From: Paralithodes platypus
Taxonomy: Eukaryota; Arthropoda; Malacostraca; Decapoda; Lithodidae
Length of the DNA stretch: 64,000 nucleotides
Direction of reading: 5' to 3'
NCBI GenBank assembly: GCA_032716605.1
Contig: CM064509.1
Coordinates: 42,653,632 to 42,717,631, forward strand
A program made the position numbers and the translations under genes. Below, in pieces: positions 41,933 to 51,403 of this stretch. Below the pieces are notes generated by a model. It did no database searches. It had not been told where the DNA came from and saw only the letters and a list, made by a program, of their open reading frames with translations. Within the stretch, counting starts at the first letter, position 1. Every line of letters begins with the position of its first letter.

Positions 41933-43814
41933 TGTGGGGATCGGTTTTTACACCATACCCGAAAGAGGATTTATGGAGCTCCGATCTTACTCTCAACCAT
42001 CTGAACAATTTAACCAGCACACCTAAACTTCGTTAAATGCGGAAATAGCCTCACGAAAATATCATGCCCTGGTGGGGGCACGAACTCTCGACCCTTGGGT
42101 GTGAGGCAGGCACCTTACCAGTTAGACCAATAGAGATATCCCACTTGGCCTGTTCGGCTCAGGGTATTTCTGCATCCGAGGTCTGTTTAGGCTATCCTAT
42201 TTTCACTGACTTTACACTACTTCACCTTCCGGGAAGCGAAAGCTCCGAACAGAGAGGAACGAACAGAGAGGAACAAGCTTAAGCCGAATCGACCGAGAGT
42301 CCGTCAGAGAGATGAACGGGAATGGTGAGTCAACTTCACTGAGCGATGCTACACGCACCTACAAACTTCCCAGTTGGCAACTCGCTTGGGCGGCTGGCAA
42401 CTCCACAACCCAACCCAATCGAGTCTCACAACACTCCCTGCTCTCTCCTATCCTCTTCCTTGTCCTGTGGGGATCGGTTTTTACACCATACCCGAAAGAG
42501 GATTTATGGAGCTCCGATCTTACTCTCAACCATCTGAACAATTTAACCAGCACACCTAAACTTCGTTAAATGCGGAAATAGCCTCACGAAAATATCATGC
42601 CCTGGTGGGGGCACGAACTCTCGACCGTTGGGTGTGAGGCAGGCACCTTACCAGTTAGACCAATAGAGATATCCCACTTGGCCTGTTCGGCTCAGGGTAT
42701 TTCCGCATCCGAGGTCTGTTTAGGCTAGCCTATTTTCACTGACTTTACACTACTTCACCTTCCGGGAAGCGAAAGCTCCGAACAGAGAGGAACGAACAGA
42801 GAGGAACAAGCTTGAGCCGAATCGACCGAGAGTCCGTCAGAGAGATGAACGGGAATGGTGAGTCAACTTCACTGAGCGATGCTACACGCACCAACAAACT
42901 GCCCAGTTGGCAACTCGGTTGGGTGGCTGGCAACTCCACAACCCAACCCAATCGAGTCTCACAACACTCCCTGCTCTCTCCTAGCCTCTTCCTTGTCCTG
43001 TGGGGATCGGTTTTTACACCATACCCGAAAGAGGATTTATGGAGCTCCGATCTTACTCTCACCATCTGAACAATTTAACCAGCACACCTAAACTTCGTTA
43101 AATGCGGAAATAGCCTCACGAAAATATCATGCCCTGGTGGGGGCACGAACTCTCGACCCTTGGGTGTGAGGCAGGCACCTTACCAGTTAGACCAATAGAG
43201 ATATCCCACTTGGCCTGTTCGGCTCAGGGTATTTCCGCATCCGAGGTCTGTTTAGGCTAGCCTATTTTCACTGACTTTACACTACTTCACCTTCCGGGAA
43301 GCGAAAGCTCCGAACAGAGAGGAACGAACAGAGAGGAACAAGCTTGAGCCGAATCGACTGAGAGTCCGTCAGAGAGATGAACGGGAATGGTGAGTCAACT
43401 TCACTGAGCGATGCTACACGCACCAACAAACTGCCCAGTTGGCAACTCGGTTGGGTGGCTCGCAACTCCACAACCCAACCCAATCGAGTCTCACAACACT
43501 CCCTGCTCTCTCCTATCCTCTTCCTTGTCCTGTGGGGATCGGTTTTTACACCATACCCGAAAGAGGATTTATGGAGCTCCGATCTTACTCTCAACCATCT
43601 GAACAATTTAACCAGCACACCTAAACTTCGTTAAATGCGGAAATAGCCTCACGAAAATATCATGCCCTGGTGGGGGCACGAACTCTCGACCCTTGGGTGT
43701 GAGGCAGGCACCTTACCAGTTAGACCAATAGAGATATCCCACTTGGCCTGTTCGGCTCAGGGTATTTCTGCATCCGAGGTCTGTTTAGGCTAGCCTATTT
43801 TCACTGACTTTACA
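41933..43814 (-). mobile_element. TRIM-like element amplified in tandem (3.5 units of 533 bp)
   Basis: Subunit A (282 bp, TGTGGGGATCGG to GACTTTACA on the plus strand) alternates with subunit B (about 251 bp): A-B-A-B-A-B-A, starting at 41933, 42466, 42999 and 43531. Beginning and ending with A is what terminal repeats around a short interior would give after unequal exchange. On the minus strand A starts TGTAAAG and ends CCCCACA, and B ends in purine-rich GGAAGGTGAAGTAG before A. Copies differ by only a few bases. It sits within the element A Pol tail (the uninterrupted site is in copy 3 at about 59505). Target duplication is unclear because the site is TG-rich. Confidence 0.65.
42065..42135 (-). 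repeat. tRNA-like pol III promoter in the terminal repeat (also 42600-42670, 43130-43200, 43665-43735)
   Basis: The minus strand reads TGGTCTAACTGG (A box) and, 31 bases later, GTTCGTGCCC (B box), with CCTCACA where a tRNA-Val (CAC) anticodon loop would be. The stems do not pair well enough for a working tRNA. The unit occurs once in each of the four A subunits. Confidence 0.6.
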
Positions 43815-45443
43815 CTGTGTGGCTTGGGTCCTTAGTGTCAGAACGGGGTGTTATTTTTGTATCGCTGTCTTTAAATCTGATGGGTCTGTTGATTATTCTA
43901 CCTCTGGCGGTCCTGGTGAGAAGGTAGATGTTTGTCGTGGGACTTGAGTCGCTCGACGATGTTTTATATTGAGGGGAAGCACGTTTTATAGGTAAATGAC
44001 ATGTGGGGGTTTTCTCGGGGGTGACTTTGTGGGGGGGGGGTTTCTTAGGGGTGGTGGGGATCGTGGAGGGGAAAGGGGCGGATGCGGGGGGGGGGGGGGG
44101 GGGGGGTAGAGGGGTGGGTAAGGGGTGTAGATTTAAGTTGGAGGGTTGGGGGTAGGGGCGTGTGTGGGGTGTGTTGTTTGATGAGGTTGGTGATTTGCTG
44201 GTGATTATTCGTCTTCTTTCCCTTTGTGGGGGAGAATTCGACGAAGAAGAAGAAGAGGAGGAGGAGGGTAGTGGTCTGGCAGACCTACGGAATTTGGTTA
44301 GTAGGGTGTGTTTTCTGGAGGTTTTAAACGATTTTTGTCGTGGGCGTAAGTTGTAGCGTGAGGTTACTGAGGTAGATTGTGTGGTGCGGTTGGGTGTGTA
44401 CTTGGTTTGGGGTGGGGGTGGTGGGTTTCTCACTGTGGTGCCTGGTGGAGGTATGTCAGGGCTAGACGGGAGGTTTTCTGTTGTGGGTGGAGGTTTTCGT
44501 ACTTGGATAAGTTGGGGAGGAACTTGACTATCAGAAGTGAAGGAAGGTGTCATGGTGGAAGAGGGTGTGATAGTGGGGGCTTGGGGTTTGTGGAGGTTAG
44601 TTTGGGGGGTATGTTGAGAAAAGATTTGTCGGTTCGGTGCTGGAGGGCTTAGGTCCTTAGGGGTTTGTATGGGAATATTCGTAACCTGAGTGAGAGGGTG
44701 AGTAGGGGTGTTTAATTTAGGGTCGGACGTGTGGGGTTGGGTAATGTCTTGTGGCTTTAGAGGTTTAAACGCTCGGACGAATCTAGTTCGGAGCGTGCGA
44801 GTCACGCCGTGATAGTCGATGGTGACTTGAAAGGCATTTAGGACTTGTATGACGGTGTAGGGACAGACATAGCGAGGGCCTAACTTGTTGGTGATAGGGA
44901 GGTTGGCTACCATTACGGTGTCATGGATGGCGAAAGGGTTTTTGTCATCGATGTTATCAGTTTTGGTGTCTTGACAGATCTGGGCGGTATGGAGGGTGTT
45001 TTGCAGATGTTGCAATGGGTCGATTGTGGAGGTGGTGGAGGGAAGGTGAGCGTGGTGGTGGAATGGCAGTAACAGGGGGGTACACCGTAAACACGTTCAT
45101 GAGGGGAAATACCGTCTTCCCGAGGACAGGTGTTCATACCCCACTGTATCATCTTTAGTTGTGATGGCCAGTCTGAGGTGTTAAGAGCAATCATTCTTGT
45201 ACGTAACTGGTTGTTGATGGTGCGATGGCTGCGTTCGCAGATAGCATTTCCTTGAGGCCAGTACGGGGATGAGTGTTTAATCTTAATACCGCATTGTTGG
45301 GTGAATTGTTGCCAAACGTGTCCACTAAACTCGGGGGCATTGTCCGATAGAAGAGCAAGGGGAAGGCCGAATATAGGGAACACTTCTGTGGCAAGCAGTG
45401 TGGCGACTGTGGTGGCTGTGTGGTCTTTAACTGGGCAGGCTAT
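43815..45443 (-). pseudogene. Element A copy 2: integrase core end and Pro/Thr-rich tail
   Basis: The frame 44913-45383 has LALLSDNAPEFSG (second catalytic Asp), NAICERSHRTINNQL (catalytic Glu) and WGMNTCPREDG. After a frameshift near the poly-Pro codons (about 45075), 43810-45015 continues with LGPRYVCPYTV, RTRFVRAFKP, the low-complexity tail with SRYNLRPR, poly-Ser and poly-Pro, and ARGRIINRPIRFKD, until the TRIM-like array cuts in at DPSHT. A run of about 20 G on the plus strand (44088-44106) encodes the poly-Pro. Confidence 0.85.
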
Positions 45444-45900
45444 TAAATTTTTGAATATACGTCTACAAATGTGACGATATAGCGGTTGCCAGCGTAAGAA
45501 GGGAACGGGCCCATGATGTCGAGGGATAGGACTTGGAACGGTTTGTTGGCAGAAATGGTACCAGCTGGGCCTGGGGTGCGTGATCTATCCTTTCCCAATA
45601 AACACGGTTTGCAGGATTCTGTCACTCGTTGTGCAATTTTGGAGGGGTTGGGGGTCCAGTATTGGTCTGTGAAGATCTTTAACATTTTCTTTTGTCCAAG
45701 GTGTATGCCGTTTCCCTCGTGGATGGCAATCATGTAGTCGTGGGCTATGGTGGGGTCCAAGATTATGTGACCAGTGTCTGTGGCAAGTTGATCTCCCCAG
45801 CGAGTCAGTCTCCTGAAGACATTTAACGGTATCCAGGGGGGTCTGATTCGTGCTTCCCAAGATTGAATTAGGGAGGGGGCTGAGGGGCATTCTGTCGGGG
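45444..45900 (-). pseudogene. Element A copy 2: integrase zinc finger and start of core
   Basis: It reads HDYMIAIHEGNGIHLGQKKM then CKPCLLGKDR (HHCC finger), followed by VLSLDIMGPFP with the first catalytic Asp and TFVDVYSK. Frameshifts lie at about 45868 (after the RNase H) and at about 45443. Copy 3 keeps the same segment at 61224-61582. Confidence 0.85.
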
Positions 45901-47700
45901 GGTGGGGGTAGATACCAATTGAGTGTTTTGTAAGGCGGCTAGGTTGGTGGGGGGGTCTTTTGGTACTGGCAAACGTGACAGGGCGTCTGCATTAGTATGG
46001 AGTTTGCCGGGATGATATTGTATGGTAAAGTCGTAGTCCTCTAGTGTCTCTCTCCAACGTACCAAAATGGCTGAGTTGGTTTCGCACCTACGCAGCCATT
46101 GTAAAGATTGATGGTCAGTAATTATTTCGAGTTTTGCGCCCAACACAAATGACCGGAAGTGGCTGAGTGCCCAAATGATCCCTAAGCACTATCTCTTGGT
46201 GGCTGCGTAATTCTGTTGGGGTGGGGTGAGTGTGGAGCTGGCATACGCTATCACATGTTCCTTTCCATCTCTGAATTGAGCTAATACTGCACCTATGGCG
46301 TACAGAGATACGTCGGTATAAAGACGGAAAGGTTTCTGGTAGTCAGGGAAAACGACAATAGGGGCTTGGATTAGCTTTTGCTTCAAAGTGTTAAACGCGA
46401 GGTCTCTTTCAGGTGTCCAGGCGAACGGGGTGTCTTTGTGGGTAAGTTGGTGGAGGGGTCTGGCTATGGTGGCAAAGTGGGGGACGAAACGTCTGTAGTA
46501 TGTGGCTAAACCTAGAAACGAACGTATTCCTTTAACCGTGGTGGGTGGGGTTTGGTTTTGTATGGCTTGAAGTTTCTTTGGATCTGGCGCAATACCATGT
46601 TCAGATATCACGTATCCGAGAAAATCTACCTTATTCCGGGCAATCACGCACTTTGAGGGTTTTAATTTCAACCCGGCGGCTCGGATTCTTTGCAGGACTT
46701 GTCTCAACCTGAGGAGGTGTTCTTCCCAGGTTGGAGAGTACACAATAATATCGTCCAGATAGGCTAGGCAGGTTTCCCAGGTTAGGCCATGTAATACCGT
46801 TTCCATCAAACGGGAGAAAGTGGCGGGTCCGTTACAGAGGCCAAAAGGTAGGACGTTAAATTCATAGTGATGGCCACCACTAGTGGAAAATGCTGTTTTC
46901 TTTTGGTCCTCGGCCTTGATAGGCACTTGCCAATACCCTGCTTGCAAGTCGAGGGTAGTGAACCATTTGGATCCGTATAGGGAGTCAAGGGAATCGTCTA
47001 TTCGGGGTAAGGGCGTAGCGTCTTTAATGGTTATGTCATTTAACCTCCTGTAATCGACGCAAAAACGGGTTGTCCCATCTTTCTTTTTGACTAAGACAAC
47101 AGGGGAAGACCAGGGGCTAATGGACGGGGTGGCAATCCCGGCCTCTAACATTTCCTGGACTTGGCGTTCCTCTTCCTGACGTTGTATGGGGTTCTTTCTA
47201 CGGGATGGTTGTCGTATGGGGGGGCTTGTGGTGTTAATGATGTGTTGTTCTACATCCGTCTGTCCGATTTCGGTGGGTTGTTGGGTAAAGACGTCACTGA
47301 ATTCCAGCAGTAGGTCGTACATGCCGTTCTTTTGGTGGTCAGATAGTGTCTCAGGAAGAGGGGGCAATTGGAGGCTGGTAGGGGTGTCGTTACAATGTAT
47401 GGGGAGGTCATCGAAAGTTTCGAGGTCTCCTATAATGAGACCTTTCGGTAATGTCAGGGGTTCATCGGAGATATTTGCTACGAGAATGTGGTTGATACGA
47501 GCGGGAATGATGGCGGGTTGTAAGAGGCAACGATGGGGGTTGGGGGATGTGTTAGTGGGGGAAAATACCATGTGAGTTTGGGGTATGGGCCGCAGGTTCA
47601 CCCATTTTTGATGGTGGGGGGGAATTTGGCATTTATCCTGAACTACCGCTGGGCTAATGATGGTGGGGGATTGACTGGCGAGCAGGTGCTTGGTACTTAT
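45868..47700 (-). pseudogene. Element A copy 2: reverse transcriptase and RNase H, one nonsense codon
   Basis: RT blocks: SPWSSPVVLVKKKDG, CVDYRRLND, FTTLDLQAGYWQV, VLPFGLCNGPATF, YLDDIIVYS (catalytic), and SFLGLATYYRRFVP in the thumb. RNase H: LYTDVSLYAIGAVLA, then EIITDHQSLQWL and NADALSRLP. The frame is open upstream beyond 47601 to about 47700 (SPAVVQDKCQIPP). A TAG at 46189-46191 interrupts it where copy 3 has GAG (KRECLG), a single base change, and the frame then continues to 45868. The element therefore died recently. Confidence 0.92.
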
Positions 47701-48518
47701 AAGGGGGGCAAGGTCACTTTGGTGGGGGTCACGCGTGAGGGGGGATTAACGGCGCGTGTGAGAGGATCAGTGGGGCGCGGTGTGAGGGGGTTAGAAAACG
47801 GGATTTGTGGGGGGGACTGCGGAGGGTTGGTGGGGGGAGCGTTGTCGGTGGCAGTAACGGTTTGTTTGGCGTTCATGTGGTTTTGGTGGTTATGTTTGTC
47901 ATGAGAGGGCGAGTCAAGTGTGGGGTTGTGAAGTTTTCTAGGGGTGTGAATTGTGTGGGGGTGGAAGGGAGCTACTGACGAAAAACTGTCACAAGGGGGA
48001 TTGGGGGGGTGGTGGAATAGCTGGGCATTTCTGGGGGCATGGTGGGAACATGGTTGTGTCCCTCGGTCGGCCCGCGTGAGGGGGGGATTAACGGCGCGTG
48101 CGGGCGGTTCAGAGGGGTGCGAGGTGAGCAAGTTAGAAAACGGGATTTGCTGGGGGGACTGCGGAGGGTTGGTGGGGAAAAAGTGAGGTGTAGAACATGG
48201 GTTATTGGTGTAGGACTGGTGTATTGATATGGGGTTGTTAACATTTCTGGGGGCATGGGGGAAACATTGTTGGGTACATCGGTCGGCATTTTCTCTGGAA
48301 ACATGTGTACATAAACATTGGATAGAATTATGGTTACATATATCAGAGTCTGTCCTGAAAACATGGGAGGATTTATTCTGGACAGAGTTACGAGAATTGA
48401 GGGGATTACCGAGAGGGAGTTGCTTGGACTTGTCTTCTTTCGTTTGTTGAGGCATTTTTGTACTGAATTGAGTGAGGTTTTGAGAGATCTCGGGGCAAGG
48501 GGAGGTTTTAGGAGTCAC
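47697..48518 (-). CDS. Element A spacer between protease and RT, with internal duplication
   Basis: 273 codons rich in Pro, Asn, His, Ser and Thr with no recognised domain. The block TNPPQSPQQIPFSN...ARAVNPP occurs twice (about 48075-48180 and 47735-47850), and shorter pieces (HAPRN) also repeat. It lies between the protease frame and the RT frame. It may be a flexible linker of Pol, or a non-coding spacer that happens to be open. An insert this long at this point is not usual in gypsy elements. Confidence 0.4.
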   Translation of the reverse strand: MTPKTSPCPEISQNLTQFSTKMPQQTKEDKSKQLPLGNPLNSRNSVQNKSSHVFRTDSDICNHNSIQCLCTHVSRENADRCTQQCFPHAPRNVNNPISIHQSYTNNPCSTPHFFPTNPPQSPQQIPFSNLLTSHPSEPPARAVNPPLTRADRGTQPCSHHAPRNAQLFHHPPNPPCDSFSSVAPFHPHTIHTPRKLHNPTLDSPSHDKHNHQNHMNAKQTVTATDNAPPTNPPQSPPQIPFSNPLTPRPTDPLTRAVNPPSRVTPTKVTLPPL

Positions 48519-48525
48519 CTTAGTG

Positions 48526-49032
48526 CTAGCTGCAACTTGGTAACCCTGAATCAGGGTTTGTTGAGGGGGGGGGTTGTTTTTTCTTTTTGGGAATGGGTTT
48601 CTGCGTGATTGGTTTGTCAGAGGCTTTGGGCTGGAATTTGTTTTTGAATGAGATCAGCCTTTGGCCGCAGTCAATCTGGGCCCGGAGTTTTTGAAGGAGG
48701 TCAAGTCCAAGGAAACCATCATAATGTTTACAGTTGGAGGAAAATACTGTAAATATGTGATAACAACGAGCATGGGGGTCAGGAGTAGTTACTGATAGGG
48801 GTAAAGTGTCTCCTAGGAGATTTAAGTAAGTATCAGCAGCTGAGATGAGTTCTGTTTTGGTGTTTAACAAAGGGCCAAATCGTCGGGGATGTTTTTTATA
48901 GTAAGATTTGAACAAACATGACTTGGCAGCTCCCGTGTCGATTAGCAAGCGGACAGGAATGTCCTTGATTTTGGCCATGTAATAAATGGGGGCAGTGCGA
49001 CTAGTTATGGCGTCCCCCGCCGAGCCCATCAT
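48526..49032 (-). CDS. Element A copy 2: aspartic protease
   Basis: 168 codons with PVRLLIDTGAAKSCLF (catalytic DTG), ISAAD, and DGFLGLDLLQKLRAQID near the end of the fold, then a Lys/Pro-rich tail. Pepsin-type retroelement proteases act as dimers and cut the Gag-Pol precursor. The frame is -1 relative to gag and overlaps its stop region. Gag ends GAT TTT TAA, and slipping back one base reads on into this frame. Confidence 0.85.
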   Translation of the reverse strand: MMGSAGDAITSRTAPIYYMAKIKDIPVRLLIDTGAAKSCLFKSYYKKHPRRFGPLLNTKTELISAADTYLNLLGDTLPLSVTTPDPHARCYHIFTVFSSNCKHYDGFLGLDLLQKLRAQIDCGQRLISFKNKFQPKASDKPITQKPIPKKKKQPPPSTNPDSGLPSCS

Positions 49033-49046
49033 GGGCGGGGGATACT

Positions 49047-49979
49047 TTAAAAATCCTGGGGGTCGGTATCTACCTCTTCCAGGGTTTCCTCGTTATCGTC
49101 TGAGGTCATGGTATGGGGGGCAATATCTTCCTCTTGTCCCCACTCCTCTTCATTTACAGAAATGCGAGGAGTAGAGGGGCGAGGTTTGGCAGAGTCACGA
49201 ATTTGGTGGAGGGCACACTGAGCATTACAGGCAGGGAAATCATAGGGGTTGATAATGACTAAGGTAGGGTTTTTACTTTGGTAGGTGTTGTAGTTGCTGT
49301 TCCGGTTGAAGATTCTGCGTGGCTGGGACGGTTGGAACCGGGGTCTACTGGGTTGGGGCTTGCCGGAAGGGTAGGTGGGTCTGTTGTTGAAAGATGAGGC
49401 TGGGTAGGCATTCTTGGGGTTTTGGTGGTTGGTTTGCTGCGGGTGCGTGGGAAACCTCTTGATTGCAGCGATTTGGGTGGGTGCTTCTGTGCGCATGGCC
49501 AAAATACGTCGGATCGTGATGAGGTCTTTTTTGTATCCGACGAAATCGTGCACCCGGAAATGGTCTTTTACTGCTGAGGGCAATATCGACACAAGGTTGA
49601 CCAGAATTTGCTGTTCTTGTTGGATTTTGGTCAACGTGGGGAAAGAATTTTTTATGTGTTGGGCAAGCTTTCTCACTGTGGCATCTAGATCGCCTTCGAA
49701 TTTCGTGTCTAGGATACGGGTGTGGGCCACGAAAGCGCCCAACGAAGGCTTAATGGCTTCTATCACTATTGTGCGAAATTCGTTCCAGGTGAGATCAGGG
49801 TGCATTTGATGGGCAACCAGGGAAACGGCTTTTCCCAGGTGTATTAATGTTACGGCTATTTTTTGTGCGTCCGTGGTATAAGTCATGTCAAGTACGGGTT
49901 TCACTATGTCCATGAATATTTCGATCCCATAATTTGTTTCATCATAATTTGGGATGGAAGTGTGAGTAGGTTGCGCCAT
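49047..49979 (-). CDS. Element A copy 2: Gag
   Basis: The true start is taken as the Met of MAQPTHTSIPNYDETN (49979); the open frame reaches back into the LTR to 50282, but that part is not protein-like. The first 200 residues are helical in character (EIFMDIVKPVLDMT, AVTLIHLGKAV, NEFRTIVIEAIKPSL), as in retroelement capsids. The rest is Gln/Pro/Arg-rich and then acidic (NEEEWGQEEDI). No CCHC zinc knuckle is present. This fits gypsy/errantivirus-like Gag proteins, which form the particle. It is intact here at 310 residues. Confidence 0.75.
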   Translation of the reverse strand: MAQPTHTSIPNYDETNYGIEIFMDIVKPVLDMTYTTDAQKIAVTLIHLGKAVSLVAHQMHPDLTWNEFRTIVIEAIKPSLGAFVAHTRILDTKFEGDLDATVRKLAQHIKNSFPTLTKIQQEQQILVNLVSILPSAVKDHFRVHDFVGYKKDLITIRRILAMRTEAPTQIAAIKRFPTHPQQTNHQNPKNAYPASSFNNRPTYPSGKPQPSRPRFQPSQPRRIFNRNSNYNTYQSKNPTLVIINPYDFPACNAQCALHQIRDSAKPRPSTPRISVNEEEWGQEEDIAPHTMTSDDNEETLEEVDTDPQDF

Positions 49980-50037
49980 GATGTTCTCGTGTTCTAGCTG
50001 TTCCAAACTTGCAATGTAATGCAACCTTTTATCCGAA

Positions 50038-50060
50038 TCAAGAACCACCGCTGCCGCCAA
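50038..50060 (-). promoter_or_regulatory. Primer-binding site of element A copy 2
   Basis: Directly after the LTR end (ATAACA on the minus strand) comes TTGGCGGCAGCGGTGG, of the TGG type complementary to a tRNA 3' end (CCA). The tRNA species was not identified. Confidence 0.6.
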
Positions 50061-51403
50061 TGTTATGCCCTGTTTTTCTACAGGTTTAACTTGGGTAATG
50101 TGAGTTCTGAATGACTGGGTATATAAGGCTGCATGCACAATACAAGGTATGAGGAATAGAGAACACAAAATAAACACACGGTAACACGACACAAGTTCAC
50201 GTTTATTGACGTAAATAAATAAAGAGTATAGAAAGATAGTAATTCTCGCACAAAACAAATAATAGAAGGGAACTGCTAGCATTAGCGGATCTGGATGGAG
50301 CCTAGTCTCCCACTTCCAACGTTCAGGTATATTCTTTTGATCACAGGTTTAATTAGCAAGTTTTTATTTTACTGGAAGACCTCAATATATTTGTATAATT
50401 CAATGTCACTGATTTGACCTCTTGCTGGCTGGTCGCGTGCCCAAGTAGAAGCTCACAGTTAGGGTTAGACACGCGTATATTGTAGAACACGGAATCTCTA
50501 GTAACCTCATGGGGGTACTGATCTAAGTTTTATATTCTTATGGCAGAAATACGTAGAACACAAATCAGTGGGCGAACGTTAGATATCACTAGAGTTTTAA
50601 TATCTGAATAAGGTAATTACGAGAGTCAAGGTCGCCTGTTAATTAAAGAGCACTGACCGCTTAGTACGTCCCAAATGGAATGGTTAAATATGAATTACAC
50701 TGGGCAAGGTTTTAGCCACTTTATAGAAAGTTAATAAGTGAGTATCAAGCTAGTACTATAACACTTAGTACTAGCAACATGAATCTTGAATAGTATTGGT
50801 AGATCTGGTCCTGGTTATCTTGCTTCCGGTGATGTTGGGGGCTAACGACTGGTTCCTCGGCCGTCCAGATGGTCCAAATGTAGGAAGTTCTCAAGTCGGA
50901 TCTCTTGACGATCGTTGCTGGCTACACACTTATATACCCACGAATTTGTGTGAAGGTTATAAGGTGCACGTTAGGACTTGTACATGGACAGATGCTTCTA
51001 TCAGTCTTCTCTGCCACGGAGTCTGCCGGATCTGGAATCTCACTCCGGAATAACACGAGGGCAGAGCTAGAGGTAAACTGCAGGGTAGTGACCACTGGTT
51101 GGTGTCTAGCTTTCAACTGATTTGACTGGGGGCGGGAGCTAGATTTATAGGCTCGGTTCTGGACCCTGTAGACAGTAGGGATCTCGAGTCTTATGGACTT
51201 ATTTGAGCTCTCAATAGATATGGGGACTAGGTAAGATGGTATTTACTGTTGTGGCACAGGGCTATAGGAAGCCTTTATATTTTCATATAACTGAGCCTTA
51301 GTAAGAGGTACTATTTTGGCTATACTGGAAGTATTTAGGGGAGGGAGACTGGATCTACTTTGCGAGGAGGATGGGGACAGCTGTGATAGGAGCGTCTCTC
51401 TTA

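Noticed and set aside
42065..42135. Four regularly spaced tRNA-Val genes
   Set aside because: A and B boxes are good, but the acceptor, D and T stems do not pair. They are called tRNA-like promoters in a repeat.
42300..43634. Repeated 60-113 codon frames on both strands in the 533 bp array
   Set aside because: They repeat only because the DNA repeats, with no protein-like features.
49980..50282. N-terminal hydrophobic extension of Gag (possible signal peptide)
   Set aside because: It lies inside the LTR and primer-binding site, and the same LTR sequence occurs without gag at 38244. The Met at 49979 is the better start.
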